The position numbers and the translations under genes were made by a program. A stretch of DNA of 64,000 nt, taken from assembly GCF_000146325.1 (NCBI RefSeq), contig NZ_GL397067.1, positions 1,429,628 through 1,493,627 of the forward strand, given 5' to 3'. Source of the stretch: Pediococcus acidilactici DSM 20284. Lineage in GTDB: Bacteria; Bacillota; Bacilli; Lactobacillales; Lactobacillaceae. Of this stretch, positions 58,457 to 64,000 are shown piece by piece. Within the stretch, counting starts at the first letter, position 1. Every line of letters starts with the position of its first letter. The notes beneath the pieces are model-generated. The model did no database searches, was not told where the DNA came from, and saw only the letters and a list, made by a program, of their open reading frames with translations.

Positions 58457-60208
58457 ATGGCAAAAATGAAGGCGGGCCAAGCATTGGCTCAAGTATTAAA
58501 AAGTTGGGACGTTGATCACATTTACGGGATTACGGCCGATTCCATTAATAATACGGTGGACGGACTTTACCAGGAACGGGATGGCTTGAAGTACATTCAA
58601 GTTCGTCACGAAGAGGTCGGATCTTTAGCAGCAACGGCGGATGCAAAATTAACTGGTAAAATAGGGGTTAGTTTTGGGTCGGCTGGTCCGGGTGCTACGC
58701 ACATGTTTAATGGGCTGTATGATGCAAAGATGGATCACGCTCCGGTGTTGGCACTAATCGGGCAATCTAGTACGGAAGTGATGAACACTAACTTCTTCCA
58801 AGAAATGAACCAAGATCCAATGTTTGTGGACGTGGCGGTTTTCCATAAGCAAGTGGTTAGCGCCGCGCAAATCCCATACGTGGTCGACGAAGCGATTCGG
58901 GCGGCCTACGCACAAAAGGGACCGGCTGTAGTAATTATTCCGGATAATTTATCAGGACAAGAAATCGACTACACGCCAATTAAGACACCGAAGATTTACC
59001 AACAACCGGTTCATTCGGCAATTGATGATTCAGCGATTAATGACACCATTGCGGCGTTGAAGGCGGCTAAGCATCCGGTGCTTTGGATTGGACGTGGTGT
59101 TGCTGGAGCACGCCAACAAGTTATTCAATTCTCTGAAGACTTTCAAACACCGGTGGTTACAGCTGTTCCGGGAACGGGAATTATGCCGTCAGACCATCCT
59201 AGTTTTATGGGCTCCATGGGTCGCTTGGGAACTAAGCCAGCCTTTGAGGTTGCTCAAAAAGCAGATTTAATCTTGTTTGTGGGAACCAACTTCCCGTTTG
59301 CTCGCTTCTGGCCGGACAACGTTAAGGTTATCCAGGTTAACAACAATCCGGAAGATTTGGGTAAGCAACGTGATGCGGACATGGCGATTTTGGCTGACGC
59401 TAAGGAATTTTTGGATGCGATATTGGCGCAAAACGTCAAGCTTCCGGCAAGTAAATGGCTCCAAGCCGCACAAAAGGATAAGGCAAACTGGGATGCATGG
59501 CTTGAAAAGTTATCCAAGGATGACCACCAAGGATTGCGTGCTGAAAGCGTAATGGCAGCGATTAAGGACCACGCTGCAGATAACACAATCTTCGGGCTCG
59601 ACGTTGGTAATAATACGGAATGGGCAATTCGCCAAATTCCGTTGAACCATGACCAGAAATTTACGTTGTCCGGTTGGTTTGCCACAATGGGTTACGGTTT
59701 GCCAGCTGGAATGGCTGCTAAATTAAGTTACCCTGATCGTCCGGTCGTTACCATTTCTGGTGACGGTGGCTTTGCAATGGTAATGCAAGACCTGCTTACG
59801 GAAGTTAAATACGAAATGCCAATTGTTAACGTAGTTTTGGAAAACAAGTCCTTTGGTTTTATTCAACACGAAAAGTTAGTTGCAAACCAAGCACCGTACG
59901 GGATTGATTTGCAAGGCGCAAACTGGGCTGGGGTAGCCGAAAATATGGGCGCAATTGGTTTGACGGCTACGGATTTGCCTTCGTTAGCGCAAGCCTTTGA
60001 TAAAATTGACGAACTTCAAAAGGCAGGAAATACGAAGCCGATTGTTCTAGATGCCAAAATTGTAAATAACGACCCCGTGGACACCTCGTTCATGCCGTTG
60101 GATCCCCAAATTTTTGATGAAGCAACCATCAAAGCTTTCCGGGAACAATACGAATTGACGGATGGTCAACCAGCACTCAGTGAAATTTTAAATGAACTTG
60201 GGGAATAA
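58457..60208 (+). CDS. pox: Pyruvate oxidase
   Basis: A 583-residue TPP- and FAD-dependent enzyme that converts pyruvate, phosphate and O2 into acetyl phosphate, CO2 and H2O2. Domains: N-terminal PYR (1-180; catalytic Glu in VRHEEVGS, GSAGPGATHM), central FAD-binding (190-340), C-terminal PP domain with the TPP motif GDGGFAMVMQDLLTEV and ENKSFGFIQHEK. Length and sequence match lactobacillar POX. The start follows ACGGGGGGA. Aerobic acetate formation; the H2O2 would be cleared by the Mn catalase at 3.4 kb. Confidence 0.95.
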   Translation: MAKMKAGQALAQVLKSWDVDHIYGITADSINNTVDGLYQERDGLKYIQVRHEEVGSLAATADAKLTGKIGVSFGSAGPGATHMFNGLYDAKMDHAPVLALIGQSSTEVMNTNFFQEMNQDPMFVDVAVFHKQVVSAAQIPYVVDEAIRAAYAQKGPAVVIIPDNLSGQEIDYTPIKTPKIYQQPVHSAIDDSAINDTIAALKAAKHPVLWIGRGVAGARQQVIQFSEDFQTPVVTAVPGTGIMPSDHPSFMGSMGRLGTKPAFEVAQKADLILFVGTNFPFARFWPDNVKVIQVNNNPEDLGKQRDADMAILADAKEFLDAILAQNVKLPASKWLQAAQKDKANWDAWLEKLSKDDHQGLRAESVMAAIKDHAADNTIFGLDVGNNTEWAIRQIPLNHDQKFTLSGWFATMGYGLPAGMAAKLSYPDRPVVTISGDGGFAMVMQDLLTEVKYEMPIVNVVLENKSFGFIQHEKLVANQAPYGIDLQGANWAGVAENMGAIGLTATDLPSLAQAFDKIDELQKAGNTKPIVLDAKIVNNDPVDTSFMPLDPQIFDEATIKAFREQYELTDGQPALSEILNELGE

Positions 60209-60219
60209 TTGCAGTAAAA

Positions 60220-60257
60220 AAACCGTTTGGCCATTTTGACCAGACGGTATTTTTATG
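60220..60257 (+). terminator. Terminator of the pyruvate oxidase gene
   Basis: ACCGT.TGG.CA pairs with TG..CCA.ACGGT, followed by an AT-rich tail. Confidence 0.8.
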
Positions 60258-60352
60258 CATAAAAGTTATTGATTATTATTAAATATAAGCATTAGACATC
60301 ACTAAAGGGCGGGAATATTATAAGGTCATCAAATGAAAAGAAGGGATCTTTA

Positions 60353-60997
60353 ATGGGAAAAATTTTGATTTTAGGTGCATACGGCAAAACTGCTCAAATT
60401 GTAACTGAACGTCTTTTGGCAGAAACCAATTTAAAACTGAAACTCTTTTTAAGAAATGCTAACCGACTTGCTGACTTGAAGGATAATCCACGAATTGAAT
60501 TAATCGAAGGGGATACTACAGATGCTCTTCAACTTGAAGCAGCGATGCAAGATGTTGAAATCGTATATTCTAACGTTGGTGGAGTTGACTTAGCGCAAAC
60601 AACCCAAGCAATTTTTACTGCGATGGAAGCGACGGGGGTTAAACGACTAATTTTCTATAGTGCATTAGGCGCCCGTCATGAGGTTAAGGGGAAATTTGGA
60701 GAATGGAACGAAAACGCAATTTCCAGTTACTTGCCTGGCTTCCGTAAATCAGCAACGTTAATTGACAAACATCAAGATATTGATACTACCGAACTTCGTC
60801 CCGCTTGGCTAACTGATCAAGACGAAGTAGACTATGAAATTACTAAAAAAGATGAAAACTTTAAGGGGACGGAAGTTTCACGTAAAAGCGTGGCTGACGT
60901 GGTGGTCAAAATTATTAAGGTCCCCACACTCTATGCGCATGAAAGTATTGGAATAAATAAACCTGATACAGCGGGTGATCGTCCGGCTTGGATGTAA
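60353..60997 (+). CDS. NAD(P)-binding atypical SDR (NmrA/YwnB-like)
   Basis: A 214-residue Rossmann protein with ILGAYGKTAQ as the nucleotide loop and VYSNVGGVDL, VKRLIFYSALGAR and a late ELRPAWLT. Such atypical SDRs act as NAD(P)H-dependent reductases or redox sensors. The ATG follows AAAGAAGGGA. Single gene with strong terminator. Substrate unknown. Confidence 0.85.
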   Translation: MGKILILGAYGKTAQIVTERLLAETNLKLKLFLRNANRLADLKDNPRIELIEGDTTDALQLEAAMQDVEIVYSNVGGVDLAQTTQAIFTAMEATGVKRLIFYSALGARHEVKGKFGEWNENAISSYLPGFRKSATLIDKHQDIDTTELRPAWLTDQDEVDYEITKKDENFKGTEVSRKSVADVVVKIIKVPTLYAHESIGINKPDTAGDRPAWM

Positions 60998-61004
60998 GAT
61001 TAGC

Positions 61005-61051
61005 TAAAAAAACTAGGAAAAACGATATTTCGTTTTTCCTAGTTTTTTTAA
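61005..61051. terminator. Bidirectional terminator between the SDR-like and xylQ genes
   Basis: AAAAAACTAGGAAAAACGA pairs with TCGTTTTTCCTAGTTTTTT between two convergent genes. Confidence 0.95.
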
Positions 61052-61071
61052 TAAGCAATGTCTAAAGAATT

Positions 61072-63351
61072 TTAGTTAAGGGTGCTTTTAGCGTTCTCAA
61101 GTGTAAATTCCTTAACTCGGTCATCTTGGTGAACGTAAACCTTTGGCAAAGCAGCTAAAGCTGATACGTCGAGGGTGATTTTACCGTCTGCCACGGTTAC
61201 TTTAATGTCACCTAAAACCTTACCGAGATGATCCACCACGCGTTGCGTATGGGTTCCTTCAGTCATTTGATAGAGATGCAATTCAGGAGCTTTTGCGTAA
61301 TCGTAGTCCGCATGTTCAGCGTCGGGGTTCATTAGCAAAATACTATTTTGCCGAGCCAACAGCGGTAAATTAAGATAGTCATACTTTTCAGTAATCCATT
61401 CACCGTTCTTTGCAACGTCGTAAACCTGGTTAGTTAGGATGTTTGTCCACTTGCCACCGGGAATGTAGTACTTAACGGTTCCCTGATCGTTAAAGATAGG
61501 GGCAACTAAGAGGTCGGCGCCCAGCATATACTGTGTGTCTAGATGATAGGTGTTTTGATCTTCACCAAATTCTAGGAACATTGGCCGCATTAACGGAACC
61601 CCAGTTTCGTGAGTACGAACGGCTTCGTCGTAGAGGTACGGCATCAAGGCGAGTTTGTTCTTTACGAATTTACGGGTGACGTCAACGGCTTCTTCATCGT
61701 AGTTCCATGGTACTCGATATTCAATGTTGCCATGGTAACGACTATGCGAAGATAGTAAGCCAAATTGGGTCCAACGTTTGTAGATATCAGCAGAGGCGTT
61801 GTCTTCAAACCCACCGATGTCATGACTCCAGAAACCAAAGCCAGAAAGAAGGAAGGAGAGCCCGCCGCGTAGTGAATCGGCCATTGAAACGTAGCGGGAT
61901 AAGTTGTCCCCACCCCAGTGAACAGGGAACTTCTGGGATCCTACGGTAGCTGAGCGAGCAAATACAGCAGCTTGACCCTCGCCCTTCTTTTCTAACAAGA
62001 CGTCAAACACGGCCTTGTTGTAAAGGTAAGTATAGTAATTATGCATCCGTTTAGGATCTGAACCATCGTAGTAAACGGCGTCTTCGACTGGGATTCGTTC
62101 ACCGAAGTCGGTCTTAAAGGCGTCCACGCCCATATCCATTAATTCACGTAGGTAATTTTTATACCATTTGGTAGCTTCAGGATTAGTAAAGTCTACGACT
62201 CCTTGGCCAGCTTGCCAGAGGTCCCATTGCCAAACGTTGCCATCGCTATGTTTAATGAAGTAGCCCTTTTCTTTACCAACCTTAAAGAGCCGAGACTTTT
62301 GACTGATATACGGGTTTAACCAAACGCAGACCTTTAGACCTTTATCATGAATCCGTGAAATTAAGCCTTCAGGGTCTGGAAAAGCGTCTTTATCCCATTC
62401 GAAACTGGTCCATTCAAAGCCCTTCATCCAGAAACAGTCAAAATGAAAAACGTCTAATGGAATGTTACGTTCCTTCATTCCGTCGATAAATTTCATAACG
62501 GTTTTTTCGCTGTAATCGGTGGTAAAGGAGGTTGATAGCCAAAGTCCAAACGACCATGCCGGTGGCAAAGCCGGCTTTCCGGTTAACGAAGTGTAGTTAG
62601 ATAAAATTTCTTTTGGTGTCGGACCGTAAATCACGTAGTACTCAAGTGATTCGCCTTCAATACTAAATTGAACGCGCGATGTATTTTCAGAAGCCACTTC
62701 AAACGAAACCGTTTCGGGCTGGTTAACGAAAACACCATAGCCTTTATTAGTGATATAGAAGGGGATGTTTTTATAAGCTTGTTCACTTCCAGTACCGCCA
62801 TCTTTTTGGACAATATCGACGACTTGGCCGTTTTTAACGAAGGAAGTAAATCGTTCACCAAGTCCGTAGACTAATTCGTCAATTCCGATAGAAAGTTGTT
62901 CGCGCATATAGTGAGTTTGATCGTCAGTTTTAGTAATTTCACCTTCTGCGTTCGGTTCCGATTTAGTGATTACTTGGCCATTTGCTTCAAAATTGATTTC
63001 AAAATCGCTGCCATCAATGGGGAAGTTTGCTGATAAATCTCCAGATTGGATGCGCAAAGTATTGTCATCAGTGGAGGTTGCTAGCTTTACGTGCTGGTCG
63101 TTTAAATCAAAGCTTGGATCCTTAGGTAATTGGTCAAAATGGGTCAACTTGATGCCAATTACGTTCTTTAGAGGGGAAGTGACCGAAACGGTGGTCATTC
63201 CAATATTAAGTGTGTCCCCGCGTTCGTTAATTTTTTTGTACGGGGCGTAAATTTGGACGTTATCATCATTGATTTTATAATCGTAAACTTGTTTGGGGTT
63301 GTTAACCGCGAAACCTTCCTTAGTTAACCAATAACCGTTTGTAAATTTCAT
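61072..63351 (-). CDS. xylQ: Alpha-xylosidase, GH31 (XylQ/YicI)
   Basis: A 759-residue GH31 glycoside hydrolase that releases xylose from isoprimeverose and related alpha-xylosides in the cytosol. It has an N-terminal beta-sandwich, then the catalytic barrel with the nucleophile Asp in DAFKTDFGE, the acid/base Asp in HWGGDN, plus DCFWMKGFEW and SHDIGGFED. Length matches YicI. The start follows AGAAAGGAAG. Divergent from xylP, as in the xylPQ locus of lactobacilli; both promoters carry cre sites. Confidence 0.94.
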   Translation of the reverse strand: MKFTNGYWLTKEGFAVNNPKQVYDYKINDDNVQIYAPYKKINERGDTLNIGMTTVSVTSPLKNVIGIKLTHFDQLPKDPSFDLNDQHVKLATSTDDNTLRIQSGDLSANFPIDGSDFEINFEANGQVITKSEPNAEGEITKTDDQTHYMREQLSIGIDELVYGLGERFTSFVKNGQVVDIVQKDGGTGSEQAYKNIPFYITNKGYGVFVNQPETVSFEVASENTSRVQFSIEGESLEYYVIYGPTPKEILSNYTSLTGKPALPPAWSFGLWLSTSFTTDYSEKTVMKFIDGMKERNIPLDVFHFDCFWMKGFEWTSFEWDKDAFPDPEGLISRIHDKGLKVCVWLNPYISQKSRLFKVGKEKGYFIKHSDGNVWQWDLWQAGQGVVDFTNPEATKWYKNYLRELMDMGVDAFKTDFGERIPVEDAVYYDGSDPKRMHNYYTYLYNKAVFDVLLEKKGEGQAAVFARSATVGSQKFPVHWGGDNLSRYVSMADSLRGGLSFLLSGFGFWSHDIGGFEDNASADIYKRWTQFGLLSSHSRYHGNIEYRVPWNYDEEAVDVTRKFVKNKLALMPYLYDEAVRTHETGVPLMRPMFLEFGEDQNTYHLDTQYMLGADLLVAPIFNDQGTVKYYIPGGKWTNILTNQVYDVAKNGEWITEKYDYLNLPLLARQNSILLMNPDAEHADYDYAKAPELHLYQMTEGTHTQRVVDHLGKVLGDIKVTVADGKITLDVSALAALPKVYVHQDDRVKEFTLENAKSTLN

Positions 63352-63407
63352 GAGTTGGATTAACTTCCTTTCTAATTAAAAGCATAACAGTGACTGGAGT
63401 AAATAAA

Positions 63408-63545
63408 TAAAACTAACAAACTCTTTTCGAATTGAATTGTAAGCGAATACAAATGGAGTGTCAAGGAGTAAAAATGTTTATTGAAAACGCTTTACAAAAA
63501 ATATCCGGCATGTATAATGGGGTTCGTAAACAAAACTAACTAACT
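63408..63545. promoter_or_regulatory. xylQ/xylP divergent control region
   Basis: cre sites at 63438-63451 (TGTAAGCGAATACA, full consensus) and 63482-63495 (TGAAAACGCTTTAC). xylP promoter TTTACA (63491-63496) and TATAAT (63513-63518), 16-base spacer. AACTAAC-containing runs at about 63410-63424 and 63525-63545 resemble XylR half-sites flanking both promoters. Confidence 0.7.
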
Positions 63546-63588
63546 TTTTTCGCGAACCAAAATTTTAAAAGAAAAGGGTGTCTAATTT

Positions 63589-64000
63589 ATGGAAGTACCA
63601 CATCGACATACACATAGCTTAGTATCTTGGAAGGAACGGATTAGCTACGCAGTAAGTGATTTTGCGTGTAATTTATCCTTTCAGATGATTGGAACCTACT
63701 TAATGTTTTTCTATACGGACGTTTTCGGCATCACCGCAGCGGCTGTCGGAACTTTATTCTTAGTTGCGCGGATCGTTGATGCGATTGACGGACCAATTTG
63801 GGGATTATTGATTGACCATACTCACACACGGTGGGGCAAGAGTCGACCGTTCTTCTTATGGTTCTCAATCCCATTTGCAATTTTCTGTGTACTTTGTTTT
63901 ACCACCCCAAATCTAAGTATGGGTGGTAAAATTGTATGGGCTTACATCACTTATATTGGGGTTGATATTTTATATTCGGCAGTTAACATCCCAATCACCT
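63589..64000 (+). CDS. xylP: GPH-family sugar transporter XylP (5' part, cut by the window end)
   Basis: The first 137 residues of a glycoside-pentoside-hexuronide:cation symporter. The family motif is RIVDAIDGPIWGLLIDHTHT followed by RWGKSRPFFLW, with membrane helices FQMIGTYLMFFYTDVFG and ITAAAVGTLFLVAR before it. The ATG follows AAAAGGGTG. Paired divergently with xylQ, so it should import isoprimeverose or a related xyloside. The rest lies beyond the window. Confidence 0.88.
   Translation, partial: MEVPHRHTHSLVSWKERISYAVSDFACNLSFQMIGTYLMFFYTDVFGITAAAVGTLFLVARIVDAIDGPIWGLLIDHTHTRWGKSRPFFLWFSIPFAIFCVLCFTTPNLSMGGKIVWAYITYIGVDILYSAVNIPIT

Overview
The window looks like a chromosomal segment of a lactic acid bacterium of the family Lactobacillaceae. 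The evidence is the low-to-moderate GC content, strong AGGAGG-type ribosome binding sites, many CcpA (cre) boxes, a dense set of PTS sugar systems, MucBP-type surface proteins, a manganese catalase, pyruvate oxidase, class III fructose-bisphosphatase and an isoprimeverose-type xylPQ locus. I cannot fix the genus from sequence alone. I see no tRNA, rRNA, CRISPR array, transposase, integrase or prophage.

Layout. 0.1-4.2 kb: aldo/keto reductase, galK, a competence sigma factor (comX/sigH type) knocked out of frame by an exact 25-bp tandem duplication, and Mn catalase. 4.3-13.5 kb: two modules that each pair a secreted MucBP-like or Ser/Asp-rich surface protein with an Mga/RofA-like regulator, separated by two small proteins and gene-poor DNA. 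13.3-17.6 kb: structured non-coding DNA, then an operon for a serine hydrolase, a processive GT2 polysaccharide synthase, a 54-residue membrane peptide and a Cna-like adhesin. 17.6-24.2 kb: a galactitol-type PTS divergent from lacR-lacA-lacB-lacD-DUF4867 (galactose through tagatose 6-phosphate). 24.3-33.5 kb: an MFS transporter, an RpiR-fruK-fruBCA fructose-type locus, fbp, corA, an SDR and a small stress-type protein. 33.8-40.7 kb: an anchored coiled-coil protein, comK, the murQ-murP-murR recycling operon and an MgtC-like protein. 41-43.8 kb: a mannose-family PTS of galactosamine type.

44.5-56.2 kb is clearly more AT-rich, with ATA and AGA codons. It carries a GIY-YIG/DUF2075 nuclease-helicase and a two-PTS, three-aldolase ketose cluster: LacI, transaldolase-like protein, fused IIC-IID, IIA and IIB, then a PRD regulator, fructose-type IIA, IIB and IIC, and two class II aldolases. 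56.4-64 kb: a secreted EEP-fold phosphodiesterase/nuclease, mazE with a mazF broken by an in-frame stop, pyruvate oxidase, an NAD(P)-binding protein, and xylQ divergent from a truncated xylP.

Together the genes describe a versatile sugar scavenger under carbon catabolite control. It makes H2O2 (pyruvate oxidase) and destroys it (Mn catalase), and it invests in surface proteins and a synthase-made polysaccharide. The most notable signals are the reversible-looking comX duplication, the dead mazF, two families of structured dispersed repeats (10.1/13.3 kb and 13.6/33.6 kb), the polysaccharide/adhesin operon with a structured leader, and the kinase-free ketose cluster.
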